Below, in pieces: positions 1 to 7,044 of a DNA stretch of 11,852 bases. Origin of the DNA: JAWXCM01 sp034408745. GTDB lineage: Bacteria; Acidobacteriota; Terriglobia; Bryobacterales; Bryobacteraceae. The DNA lies in assembly GCA_034408745.1 (NCBI GenBank), contig JAWXCM010000127.1, positions 1 through 11,852 on the forward strand, read 5' to 3'. Positions within the stretch are counted from its first letter, which is position 1, and each line of letters opens with the position of its first letter. Below the pieces are notes generated by a model, which was given only the letters and a program-made list of their open reading frames with translations, was not told the origin of the DNA and made no database searches. The translations under genes were made by a program, and so were the position numbers.

Positions 1-96
1 GATAGATTTTCCAGAACGTAGAATCAACAACTTACGAACATTGCCTAGTCTGTAAGTTGTTGATTCTTGGTGCAAAATGGTTTCATTCCGACACAC
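1..96. mobile_element. Probable end of an insertion element (body outside the window)
   Basis: This stretch is visibly AT-richer than the rest of the window and has no homology to the permease gene it abuts. Read on the minus strand, the permease frame runs normally through the FPPFW motif and then enters foreign sequence near positions 93-99. That foreign sequence begins TGTGTCGGAATGAAACC, which looks like the TG-starting termini of some transposons, IS21-like ones among them. It contains a perfect 16-bp inverted repeat and no complete gene. The element type is inferred. A genomic rearrangement breakpoint would look the same, because the other end and any target-site duplication lie outside the window. 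Confidence 0.4.
20..67. repeat. Perfect 16-bp inverted repeat with 16-nt spacer
   Basis: AGAATCAACAACTTAC at 20-35 is matched exactly by its reverse complement GTAAGTTGTTGATTCT at 52-67, with the 16 nt at 36-51 between them. Neither side is followed by a T-run, so a simple intrinsic terminator is unlikely. It may be a recombinase binding site or an internal repeat of a mobile element. The symmetry is directly visible; the role is unknown. Confidence 0.85.
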
Positions 97-614
97 TCCC
101 AGAACGGCGGGAAGCGGAAGTCCGGCGCCATCACACCGACCACCGTGTACGGTTCGCCACTGAGCCGTACCGTGGAGCCCACCACCGACGCGTTCGCTCC
201 GAATCGTCGACGCCAGATGCTGTCGCCGAGCACCACCACCTTGCGGTCGTCGGGCGCGAACGTGCGGCCGAGCGCGGCGCGGTCGCCCAGCAGGTGGAAC
301 ATGCCCGCTGTCATCTGCAGGCCCGCAACCTGCTCCGCCGCGTCGGTGCCAGTCAACACGGCGCTCCACAGCGAAGCCGCTTCCATGGCATCGAGGCTCC
401 GCGCTTCTTTCTTCCAGTCCGTAAAGTCGGCAGGTGAGGCGGGGCTTTGACCCCGGTGCAGCAGCGTCACGATCCGGCCCGCATTGCCGTAGGGCAGGGG
501 TCGAAGCAGCACCGCGCCGACAAGGCTGAACACGACTGTGCAGGACGCAATGCCCAGCGCCAGCGTCAGTACGGATACGGCAGAGAACCACGGTTTACGG
601 AACACGGAACGCAT
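45..614 (-). pseudogene. ADOP-type MacB/FtsX permease, truncated N-terminal fragment
   Basis: This 189-codon frame holds only the start of an ABC-transporter permease of the acidobacterial duplicated orphan permease type, whose members are usually about 800 residues. Residues 8-42 give the first membrane segment, with LTLALGI and the typical VLLRPLPY end. After it comes the start of the periplasmic MacB_PCD domain, including SPADFTDWKK, WRRRFGA and YTVVGVMAPDFRFPP. Homology stops at FPPFW (168-172). The last 17 residues come from unrelated sequence and end at a TAG. The FtsX domains and second half are gone, so the product should not work as a transporter. The ATG at 612-614 is the only start downstream of an in-frame TAA, and no clear ribosome-binding site precedes it. 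The in-frame codons just before the ATG (FENVYAV) also resemble the family's DxRYAx lead-in, so the 5' end may be slightly eroded too. It is divergent from alaC, 61 bp away. Confidence 0.8.
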
Positions 615-663
615 GACTGCATAAACGTTTTCGAATCCCGGCGGTTAGCCGTCCATCGGAAAG

Positions 664-669
664 TACAAT
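664..669 (+). promoter_or_regulatory. Candidate -10 box (TACAAT) of alaC
   Basis: TACAAT ends six bases before the alaC ATG, which would put transcription start at or next to the start codon, as in a leaderless mRNA. No good -35 hexamer stands 16-18 bp upstream. GGAAAG at 658-663 could instead serve as a weak ribosome-binding site. Confidence 0.4.
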
Positions 670-675
670 ACATTT

Positions 676-1935
676 ATGTCGCTTCCTACCGACGAGTTCT
701 ACCGCATATCCAAGCTGCCCCCCTATGTGTTCGCCGTTGTGAACGAGATGAAGGCGAAACTGCGGGCCGATCAGCAGGATGTGGTCGACCTCGGAATGGG
801 GAACCCGGACGGCGCCACACCGCGCCCCATCGTCAACAAATTGATTGAAGCTGTCCGCAACCCAAAGAATCACCGCTACTCGGTGTCGAAAGGCATTGCA
901 CGCCTGCGCGAGGAAATTGTCAATCGATACAGGCGGAAATATGACGTCGACCTCGACCCTGCCACGGAAGCCATCGTAACCATCGGCGCCAAGGATGCCC
1001 TCGCGCACCTGCTGTTTGCCGTGGTTGGACCCGGCGATGCGGTCGTGTCCCCCAATCCCGCGTACCCTATCCACCAATACGGCGTCGTGATGGCGGAGGG
1101 CCAGGCATGCATGCTCCCGATGCCCGACGCGAACACGTTCCTCAACGGCCTTGAGGATCTGTATCGCCGAGCCACCCGCAAGCCGCGCCTCATCCTCATT
1201 TCCTTCCCCCACAATCCCACCACCACGTGCGTCGACCTGCCATTTCTCGCCGAAATCGTGAGACTGGCGCAGCATCACGGGTCGATGATTGTGCACGACT
1301 TCGCGTATGCCGACCTCGGCTTCGACGGCTACAAACCGCCCAGCATTCTCCAGGTTCCGGGCGCGAAAGATGTCGCGGTGGAGATCTTCTCCATGTCGAA
1401 GAGCTACAACATGGCGGGCTGGCGCGTCGGCTTCTGCCTCGGCAACCCAAAGATGATCGCGGCCCTGGCGCGCATCAAGAGCTATCTCGACTACGGTGTG
1501 TTTCAGCCGATTCAGATTGCCAGCATCATCGCCTTGCGCGAGTGCGAGGACGATACCGAAAAGATTAATATGCTGTACCAGAAACGTCGCGACCTGCTGG
1601 TCGGCGGACTGCATAAGGCAGGCTGGGCGGTGGAGAAGCCGCGGGGCTCCATGTTTGTCTGGGCGCCGATTCCGGAACGATATCGCGCACAGGGATCGCT
1701 GGAATTTTCCAAACTGCTGCTCGAAAAAGCGCTGGTAGCTGTCTCACCAGGCATCGGCTTCGGCCCGCTCGGCGAAGGCTTCGTGCGATTCGCACTGATT
1801 GAAAACGATCAGCGAACCCGCCAGGCGCTGCGCTCCATCAAAGCATTTCTCAACGATAAGCAGGTTCCGTCCGCGGCAGCCGAAGCGGATCCCGACTTTT
1901 CTTCCACCGAGCCCGTCGTACAAACGAGACCGTGA
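676..1935 (+). CDS. alaC: Glutamate-pyruvate aminotransferase (AlaC-like, class I/II, PLP-dependent)
   Basis: This cytoplasmic enzyme interconverts pyruvate plus glutamate with alanine plus 2-oxoglutarate, the main route of alanine synthesis in bacteria that carry AlaC. At 419 residues it matches the E. coli AlaC length and keeps its landmarks: RISKLPPYVF near the N-terminus, DLGMGNPDGATP, the YSVSKGI..LR segment, VTIGAKDALAHL, NPAYPIH, and VHDFAYADLGFDGYK. The PLP lysine is K242 in the FSMSKSYNMAGWRVGF signature. The C-terminal VSPGIGFG...VRFALIEN segment carries the substrate-carboxylate arginine. Residues from about 395 onward form a polar, low-complexity tail. The ATG at 676 matches the family N-terminus. 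The stop overlaps the next gene by 4 bp. Assignment to AlaC rather than another class I aminotransferase rests on the near-collinear match recalled for E. coli AlaC. Confidence 0.92.
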   Translation: MSLPTDEFYRISKLPPYVFAVVNEMKAKLRADQQDVVDLGMGNPDGATPRPIVNKLIEAVRNPKNHRYSVSKGIARLREEIVNRYRRKYDVDLDPATEAIVTIGAKDALAHLLFAVVGPGDAVVSPNPAYPIHQYGVVMAEGQACMLPMPDANTFLNGLEDLYRRATRKPRLILISFPHNPTTTCVDLPFLAEIVRLAQHHGSMIVHDFAYADLGFDGYKPPSILQVPGAKDVAVEIFSMSKSYNMAGWRVGFCLGNPKMIAALARIKSYLDYGVFQPIQIASIIALRECEDDTEKINMLYQKRRDLLVGGLHKAGWAVEKPRGSMFVWAPIPERYRAQGSLEFSKLLLEKALVAVSPGIGFGPLGEGFVRFALIENDQRTRQALRSIKAFLNDKQVPSAAAEADPDFSSTEPVVQTRP

Positions 1936-2840
1936 TTAAGCGACTCATTCTTCCCCTCCTTACGCTCGGGACACTGGCTTCAGCCGGTGTCCCGGCACCT
2001 GTCGGCCTGCTGTGGCCTCAGGTTGCGTTTGTCCCGCCCGGCACCAATGACGTTCGCCGCACGGACGTTGTTGGTGGTGCGATTGCGGTAACGGGCGGCG
2101 AGATTCCCGGTGGCAGACCCGGCCAGCAGCCTCCTGGAGGCGGGGTAGGAATGCCGCCGATGGTCAGCGGCCCCGGTGGGGGCAGAAACGGCGGAAGCGG
2201 CGGATCGGGAAATGGCAGCGGTGGCACGGGCAATATACAGTTGACTGGAGCGGCACTCGATACGCCGAACTGCGCGGCGATGGTGACCAACGGAGAGGTT
2301 CCGGTCAGCGCGTTCGGCGGCATCGTCGAACTGAAGGTGCAGCTACAGCCGGCTGGCTGCAGCCCGATTCTGGGCAGCAGCGGCAACTGGGTCCTGCTGG
2401 CCGCCGGCCCACAGCAGTCGGATGTTTATCGGTTCTCCGTAGCGCCCAATGTTTCCAACGTCCCGCGCACGGCCGTGGTCGTGATCGGCGATAAGAAGAT
2501 TTTGATTCAGCAGGCGCAGAACGGTGGTTCGCGATTCGCGGCTACGCCGGGGCACGTCTCTCTCAGTGTGAATGGCGAAAAGGCTCCCGCTCCTCGCTTC
2601 ATCTCCATTTACAGCGACGACAAGTCGCTTTCCTACAACGTGAGCACCACGCAACCGTGGCTCCAGGTCACTCCCGCCGCAAAAGCTGGCGCTGCGGGCA
2701 CGTCGCGGTTCCAGATCGCCATCGATCCCGCGCGACTTCGGCCTGGCCGCAACGACGGATCCGTGCGCGTTACTGCCACGGGCCAGGCGACGGCTCCGCT
2801 TTTCATCCCGGTCGTCGTCGAAGTGCCGCGAATCCGCTAA
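1932..2840 (+). CDS. Secreted protein with Gly-rich linker and two BACON/Ig-like domains
   Basis: The function is not known. Residues 1-18 (ending TLASA) form a Sec signal peptide, so the 302-residue product is exported. Residues 59-100 are a Gly/Pro/Ser-rich linker. Two all-beta modules follow. The first, about 112-197, has SGNWVLLAAGP and ends in RTAVVVIGDKKILIQQA, the usual BACON-type pattern. The second, about 205-298, has SISYNVSTTQPWL-like strands (PWLQVTP) and an RPGRNDGSVRVTA...PVVVEV ending. Such repeats are common in exported Solibacter proteins and are thought to mediate adhesion or glycan contact. Cysteines C114 and C143 could form a disulfide. The start is GTG inside a GTGA overlap with the alaC stop, and no independent ribosome-binding site is seen, so translational coupling is likely. 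TACAAA lies at 1919-1924. No link between its job and alanine metabolism is apparent. Confidence 0.72.
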   Translation: MIKRLILPLLTLGTLASAGVPAPVGLLWPQVAFVPPGTNDVRRTDVVGGAIAVTGGEIPGGRPGQQPPGGGVGMPPMVSGPGGGRNGGSGGSGNGSGGTGNIQLTGAALDTPNCAAMVTNGEVPVSAFGGIVELKVQLQPAGCSPILGSSGNWVLLAAGPQQSDVYRFSVAPNVSNVPRTAVVVIGDKKILIQQAQNGGSRFAATPGHVSLSVNGEKAPAPRFISIYSDDKSLSYNVSTTQPWLQVTPAAKAGAAGTSRFQIAIDPARLRPGRNDGSVRVTATGQATAPLFIPVVVEVPRIR

Positions 2841-2848
2841 GCCAGGAA

Positions 2849-3418
2849 TTATTCCTCATCCTTCAGCACCGGTGGTGTCTTCGGAATTCGCCACAGGTAG
2901 AGGTACCGGCCATCGATTTCGATGCGTTTCTCCGGCTCCCAGGAGCCCATGTCGAAGCTGTGCGACACAATGCGCGTGCCCGGCTTCAAGTCCCTGAACA
3001 GTCTGGGCCGAAGCTTCAGGTTGATGCTCGGCAGCAGATACAGAGTCACGACGGTAGCGTCTTTGAAATCCGCTTCGAACAGGTCTTCATTGCGGAATTT
3101 CACCATATTGGTGACATTTTCTTTTTTGGCATTTGCTTCTGCTTCGGCAATGCGTTCGGGATTGATATCGATGCCAGTGCCGCGAACCTGGTACTGCTTC
3201 GCCGCGGTAATCGGAATCCGGCCGTCGCCTGACCCGAGATCGTACAGGATATCTCCGGTTTTAACTTCTCCCAGCTTCAGCATTGCTTCCACCACGCTTT
3301 GTGGCGTAGGGACGTATGGAACATCGGGGCTGCGTCTGGGCGTGGACGATTCCTGCGCAAGCGCAGTGCCGGCCGCCAGAACAGCGAGACTTGCCAAAAA
3401 AGTACGTCGATTGAGCAT
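2849..3418 (-). CDS. Exported class I SAM-dependent methyltransferase
   Basis: The 189-residue product has the compact Rossmann fold of small class I methyltransferases. Motif I is YDLGSGDGRIPI (59-70). The acidic residue that binds the SAM ribose is D84 in GIDINPERI. A motif-IV-like NEDLFEAD spans 110-117, and SHSFDMG (152-158) lies near the usual substrate side. The lead-in PDVPYVPTPQSVVEAML is typical of this family. Residues 1-22 form a signal peptide with an NRRTFLA twin-arginine-like motif and an ALAQ cleavage site, which suggests export after folding, possibly with cofactor bound. The substrate is unknown. The ATG at 3418 has GGAG 11 nt upstream. The gene is convergent with the BACON-like gene, with only 8 bp between the stops and no terminator hairpin. 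Residues downstream of the signal leave no room for another domain. Confidence 0.8.
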   Translation of the reverse strand: MLNRRTFLASLAVLAAGTALAQESSTPRRSPDVPYVPTPQSVVEAMLKLGEVKTGDILYDLGSGDGRIPITAAKQYQVRGTGIDINPERIAEAEANAKKENVTNMVKFRNEDLFEADFKDATVVTLYLLPSINLKLRPRLFRDLKPGTRIVSHSFDMGSWEPEKRIEIDGRYLYLWRIPKTPPVLKDEE

Positions 3419-3666
3419 GGACGAATAGACTCCGGCTCGACGCCGAAAGTAACGTACGATTTAGCGGAATTCGAAGTGAAGAGGACGCACACCAGTTGCT
3501 TCAGGTGCTCAGCGCGTTCCCTGGTGCTGCGGAAGCCCGACATCTCCTGAGGTTCGCCGCTGCCTCCTGCGGGCCACCGTTCGTCTTCGGGATGTGACGG
3601 TTAGCGACGGTTGTGGCCTGCGCCCCCTCGGTCTCCCATGCCTTCGTTTCCTCAACACACGGTGAA
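3419..3666. other. Intergenic gap with no supported gene
   Basis: These 248 bases lie between accC and the methyltransferase gene, both on the minus strand. No open frame here shows recognisable protein sequence or a plausible start with a ribosome-binding site, and no strong terminator is visible. The upstream signals of the methyltransferase should lie near its right-hand start (3419-3480), but I could not identify a convincing -10/-35 pair. On the plus strand GACGGTT occurs twice with a 10-bp period (3596-3602, 3606-3612). Its meaning is unknown. Confidence 0.5.
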
Positions 3667-5175
3667 TTAACCGCGCAGCATCTCCGCCCGACCAGCAGCC
3701 GCCCACTTCGAGATCCCGGGAGTTGTTGTGGCAGCGGCGGGAAGAGCCTTGCCTTCCTGTAGCATGGCGACATACGCGGCCACCTGCGCGGCCCTGTCCG
3801 CATCGGCGGGCGATTGCGGCGTGCGCCGCTGCTGCCATTCTTCGATGAAGCCCGTGTGCAGCTCTCCCGCCCCGAATGCCGCATCGGCCAGAATCTCGCG
3901 AAAGAACCGGATATTCGTGGTGATTCCTTCCACCGCGCACTCCTTCATCGCACGCCGCATTCGTCGAATCGCGATGTCGCGCGTCTCACCCCACACCGCC
4001 AGTTTGGCGAGCAGCGGGTCATACTCCATCGGCACCGTCCAGTTCTCATACACACCGGAATCGAGCCGAATGCCGGGCCCTGCAGGCATCTGCCAGCGTG
4101 TGATGCGACCTGGGGACGGGAAGAAATTCTGTTCGGGGTCCTCGGCATACAGACGGCACTCAATCGCCGAGCCTCGCCACTGGATGTCCTTCTGCTGCAG
4201 CGTGAGCCGCTCACCCGCCGCGATCCGCAGTTGCCAGTGCACCAGGTCAAGACCCGTAACCAGCTCCGTCACCGGGTGCTCCACCTGCAGCCGCGTGTTC
4301 ATCTCGAGGAAGTAGAAGTTGCCGTGATCGCCGACGAGAAACTCGACGGTTCCGGCGTTGTAGTAGCCTGCAGCCTTCGCCGCACGAACCGCGGCTTCGC
4401 CCATGCGAGCCCGCAAATCGGGATAGCGCTGCAGCAGCGGCGATGGCGATTCTTCAATCACCTTTTGATGCCGGCGCTGGATGGAGCACTCGCGTTCCCC
4501 CAGATGGATCACGTGCCCATATTGGTCGCCGAGCACCTGGACTTCGATGTGCCGGGGGCGCTCCAGCAGCTTCTCGATATAGACTGTGCCGCTGCGAAAG
4601 GAGCGCTCCGCCTCGCTCGACGCATCGCGCAGAGCGGCATCGAGTTCAGAGGCTGAGTCGACGCGCCGCATCCCCTTGCCCCCGCCGCCCGCGTCGGCCT
4701 TGATCAGTACCGGATAGCCGATGCTGGCCGCAAATCCATGAGTAGCTACCGGGTCCGCAAGGTCGCCATCTGAGCCCGGGAGGACTGGAACGCCCGCTTC
4801 CTTCGCCAGATTCCGGGCCTGCACCTTCGAGCCCATGGCCCCGATGCTGGTTGCCGACGGCCCGATAAACACAATGCCAGCATCGGCGCAGTCCTGCGCG
4901 AACGCCGCGTTCTCACTGAGGAACCCGTAGCCGGGATGGATGGCCTCGGCGCCGGTACGCCGGGCCGCTTCGATAATGCGCCCGGACACCAGGTAGCTCT
5001 CGGCTGACGGCGCGGGGCCGATGTGCACCGCCTCGTCCGCCATGCGCACTGCCAGCGACGGACGGTCGACATCTGAGTACACCGCAACGGTCGCGATCCC
5101 CATCTCCTGGCATCCCCGGATCACGCGCACCGCGATCTCCCCGCGGTTCGCGATCAGTACTTTACCGAATGCCAC
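3667..5175 (-). CDS. accC: Biotin carboxylase subunit of an acyl-CoA/acetyl-CoA carboxylase
   Basis: The enzyme carboxylates protein-bound biotin using ATP and bicarbonate, the first half-reaction of acetyl-CoA (or a related acyl-CoA) carboxylase in the cytoplasm. The N-terminal domain begins FGKVLIANRGEIAVRVIR. The ATP-grasp core has K116, K159, the glycine loop ADAGGGGKGMR (160-170), HIEVQVLGD, GERECSIQRRHQKVIEE and the metal/bicarbonate segment EMNTRLQVEHPVTE (291-304). The C-terminal domain has AIECRLYAEDP. I chose GTG at 5175, 502 residues, because it sits directly before the conserved FGKVLIANRGE; the frame stays open upstream but that part has no homology and overlaps the preceding gene. 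It is about 50 residues longer than typical AccC. Its end, ISKWAAAGRAEMLRG, resembles the linker before the biotin domain in propionyl/methylcrotonyl-CoA carboxylase alpha chains, but no biotin domain follows. No accB lies beside it. It starts 14 bp after a gene for a secreted repeat protein. Confidence 0.92.
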   Translation of the reverse strand: MAFGKVLIANRGEIAVRVIRGCQEMGIATVAVYSDVDRPSLAVRMADEAVHIGPAPSAESYLVSGRIIEAARRTGAEAIHPGYGFLSENAAFAQDCADAGIVFIGPSATSIGAMGSKVQARNLAKEAGVPVLPGSDGDLADPVATHGFAASIGYPVLIKADAGGGGKGMRRVDSASELDAALRDASSEAERSFRSGTVYIEKLLERPRHIEVQVLGDQYGHVIHLGERECSIQRRHQKVIEESPSPLLQRYPDLRARMGEAAVRAAKAAGYYNAGTVEFLVGDHGNFYFLEMNTRLQVEHPVTELVTGLDLVHWQLRIAAGERLTLQQKDIQWRGSAIECRLYAEDPEQNFFPSPGRITRWQMPAGPGIRLDSGVYENWTVPMEYDPLLAKLAVWGETRDIAIRRMRRAMKECAVEGITTNIRFFREILADAAFGAGELHTGFIEEWQQRRTPQSPADADRAAQVAAYVAMLQEGKALPAAATTTPGISKWAAAGRAEMLRG

Positions 5176-5181
5176 GAGCCG

Positions 5182-5187
5182 ATTGTA
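5182..5187 (-). promoter_or_regulatory. Candidate -10 box (TACAAT) of accC
   Basis: On the minus strand TACAAT lies in the 14-bp gap before accC and ends six bases ahead of the GTG, the same spacing as at alaC. There is no Shine-Dalgarno sequence. A convincing -35 is not visible, so read-through from the upstream gene is equally possible. Confidence 0.35.
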
Positions 5188-5189
5188 AG

Positions 5190-6944
5190 CTACAGCGACA
5201 ATGGCACCTGCACCGTCTCGCTCTGCCCTTCCGCCAGCTTCACCGCGACACCCTTGCCCTCCAGAGTGCGGACGAAATCGGGGTCGTACCACGAGCCGTC
5301 TTCCACCTCGGGCAGCGCGAAAATCGTGTACTGACCGGGCGCAAGGCCGCGGAACGTGAATGTGCCGCCTTCGCCCAGCGACGCCGACTTATACGCACTG
5401 GGACGGTCCCGCCGAGCCGTGTCGGGGATCATGAACACGGTCCCCGATGTCACGGGCAGTTTGTCGGCGTTCATCACGGTCCCGGTCACATCCGGAGCCT
5501 TCATCCCGAGCACCAGTTCAATCCCCATCGCAGCCGCACTGATTTGCGCGCCCCCGGTGATATCCTGACCGCCGACCATTACGGCCTTCAGGTATGTGCC
5601 TTCGGGCAGCGACGTTGGTGTGATGCGATAGCGTCCGGCGCTGACGTTGCCGAGCGCCCAGGCGCCATCCGGCTTCACCTGCCCGTTGGCTTCGCGACTT
5701 CCACCACCGCCCATCATGATGCCTGTCTCCATCGGCTCCAGCATCACGCGGGCGGACCCGGATGCGGCCGGAGGACTGGTTCCATCGATGCGCACCAGTC
5801 CGGAGATTTCAAACCCGCGCTGCATCTGCAACACCACGCCTTCAAGGTCGCGGTTGCCCACGGTGACACTCTGGCGGCCCGCCATCCGGAGCTCATCGCG
5901 TCCAGATGTACTAACCATAAGCGTGTAGGTTCCGGGTGCCAGCCCTGCAATCTCGAATTTCCCCTCAGGTCCTCGAGCCATACCCATGGCGCGTGGCCCA
6001 CTCATGCCGCCATCGACAGGAACAGCCATCACGCCACCGGACTGAATGGGCTTCCCGGAATCATCCAGCACCTGCCCACGGACGCGCCAGGTGGTCGACT
6101 TCCGCATCCGGAAATCGACGCCGCGCATCTCCTGCCCGGGTGCCAGAACCAGCGGCTGTGCCTGGGAGAACTCAGGCACGCCGGGATACAGAAGGGGAGT
6201 GTAGTTCAGGTCGCCCACGACACCCTGCGGCCGCGCCTGACCCGGCATCTGCATGCCCATACGGTTCGAAGTCACCTGCACGTAGTACTTGCCCGGCACC
6301 AGCCCGGCGATGCGATACTCGCCCCGGTCGTCCGTATTCGAGGAGTTCATCGGCATCTGCGTCCGCCGGCCCGCAACCCAGCGGTCTCGGATGATCTGCA
6401 CCGAAGCGTGCATGATCGGGTCGCCGTCTTCGTCCGTCACCTTGCCCGCGAGAACCGCCTGAGGCGTCATGCGAATCGCGATCCCGCCGGTGGCGCCGCC
6501 GGACGTCACTTCTACGGGCGTCGGGGCTCGACCCGAAGCTCCACGGCTGTAATCGGCGCGAACGAACCCGGCGCGCTGTGCGGACAACGTGTACGTGCCC
6601 GGCTGTACTGCCTCAAAGGCAAAGTTCCCGGAGGCGTCGGTGGTTTGCACGGATCCGCCGCCGCCCATGCCTGGCGGCCCCATTCGTGGATCACCGCCAC
6701 CAGCGCCGCGGCCACCGCTCGGGCGCAACGACACTTCGGCCTTACGCAACGGCTCGCCCGTCGACGAGACCACCTGACCACGAATCGCTCCCGGCTTCTC
6801 TTCGACCGCGGCGGCACCGGCGGTCGACGGCATGGAGGATCGGGCGGTCTGGCGAGGCCGTCCCTGAGGCGCCTGAGGGGCCTGAGGCGCCTGAGCCCAC
6901 GCAGCGACGCTGCACATCAATGTCACTGCGAAAAGAAATCTCAT
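5190..6944 (-). CDS. Secreted protein with carboxypeptidase-regulatory-like repeats
   Basis: The 584-residue product begins with a signal peptide (1-18, cleavage near AWAQ), followed by a short Ala-Pro-Gln repeat. It then carries about five beta-sandwich repeats of the CarboxypepD_reg type, at roughly 53-125, 165-225, 288-345, 378-445 and 486-545. Each has the pattern GxVxDxxGxPIxxAxV...TDxxGxFxFxGLxPGxYTLxV, seen here in GAIRGQVVSSTGEPL, LAGKVTDEDGDPI, WRVRGQVLDDSGKPI and RGLAPGQYTIFALP. No protease or other catalytic domain is present. Such proteins are abundant in Acidobacteriota, where they are presumed to sit in the envelope or outside the cell, but their role is not established. Glycine- and methionine-rich loops (80-98, 310-325, 405-415) interrupt the repeats. 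I chose the ATG at 6944 because it opens the signal peptide; the frame continues upstream without recognisable sequence. No Shine-Dalgarno is seen. accC follows after 14 bp. Confidence 0.82.
   Translation of the reverse strand: MRFLFAVTLMCSVAAWAQAPQAPQAPQGRPRQTARSSMPSTAGAAAVEEKPGAIRGQVVSSTGEPLRKAEVSLRPSGGRGAGGGDPRMGPPGMGGGGSVQTTDASGNFAFEAVQPGTYTLSAQRAGFVRADYSRGASGRAPTPVEVTSGGATGGIAIRMTPQAVLAGKVTDEDGDPIMHASVQIIRDRWVAGRRTQMPMNSSNTDDRGEYRIAGLVPGKYYVQVTSNRMGMQMPGQARPQGVVGDLNYTPLLYPGVPEFSQAQPLVLAPGQEMRGVDFRMRKSTTWRVRGQVLDDSGKPIQSGGVMAVPVDGGMSGPRAMGMARGPEGKFEIAGLAPGTYTLMVSTSGRDELRMAGRQSVTVGNRDLEGVVLQMQRGFEISGLVRIDGTSPPAASGSARVMLEPMETGIMMGGGGSREANGQVKPDGAWALGNVSAGRYRITPTSLPEGTYLKAVMVGGQDITGGAQISAAAMGIELVLGMKAPDVTGTVMNADKLPVTSGTVFMIPDTARRDRPSAYKSASLGEGGTFTFRGLAPGQYTIFALPEVEDGSWYDPDFVRTLEGKGVAVKLAEGQSETVQVPLSL
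6863..6898. repeat. Four tandem 9-bp units in the start of the repeat-protein gene
   Basis: CCTGAGGCG, CCTGAGGGG, CCTGAGGCG and CCTGAGCCC follow one another without gaps. On the minus strand they encode the Ala-Gln/Ala-Pro-Gln run right after the signal-peptide cleavage region (residues 17-27). The 9-bp unit keeps frame, so gain or loss of copies would only change spacer length. Confidence 0.8.
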
Positions 6945-7044
6945 TGACAGAACAGACGAACAGAATCCTTCCAGGTTTCCTCGATGGACAGAATCGACGC
7001 CCAAACGGTCCGCATCCACTAAGCACATGCTAAAGTCACAATAT

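Noticed and set aside
60..99. GCACCA on the minus strand, hinting at a tRNA 3' end or attachment site
   Set aside because: No T-arm (GGTTCGAATCC-like) or acceptor pairing can be found next to it, so there is no tRNA.
595..1614. 339-residue open frame antisense to alaC
   Set aside because: It lies fully opposite a clearly recognised aminotransferase and shows no known domain. Long antisense frames are expected in GC-rich genes.
2844..2856. AGGAATTATTCCT palindrome between convergent stops
   Set aside because: With a one-base centre it cannot form a terminator hairpin, and a 13-bp near-palindrome is weak evidence for a binding site.
3277..3543. 88-residue minus-strand frame in the gap before the methyltransferase
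   Set aside because: It overlaps the methyltransferase start in another frame, has no recognisable sequence, and codon use does not look coding.
3596..3612. GACGGTT direct repeat with 10-bp period as an operator
   Set aside because: There are only two short copies and no promoter beside them. It is noted in the gap entry but not supported as a site.
3661..3674. CGGT-GAATTA-ACCG hairpin over the accC stop as terminator
   Set aside because: The stem has only four pairs and no T-run follows.
5169..6947. 592-residue open frame antisense to the repeat-protein gene
   Set aside because: It mirrors almost exactly a gene with a signal peptide and recognisable repeats. Its own sequence is rich in Arg, His and Pro with no domain pattern.
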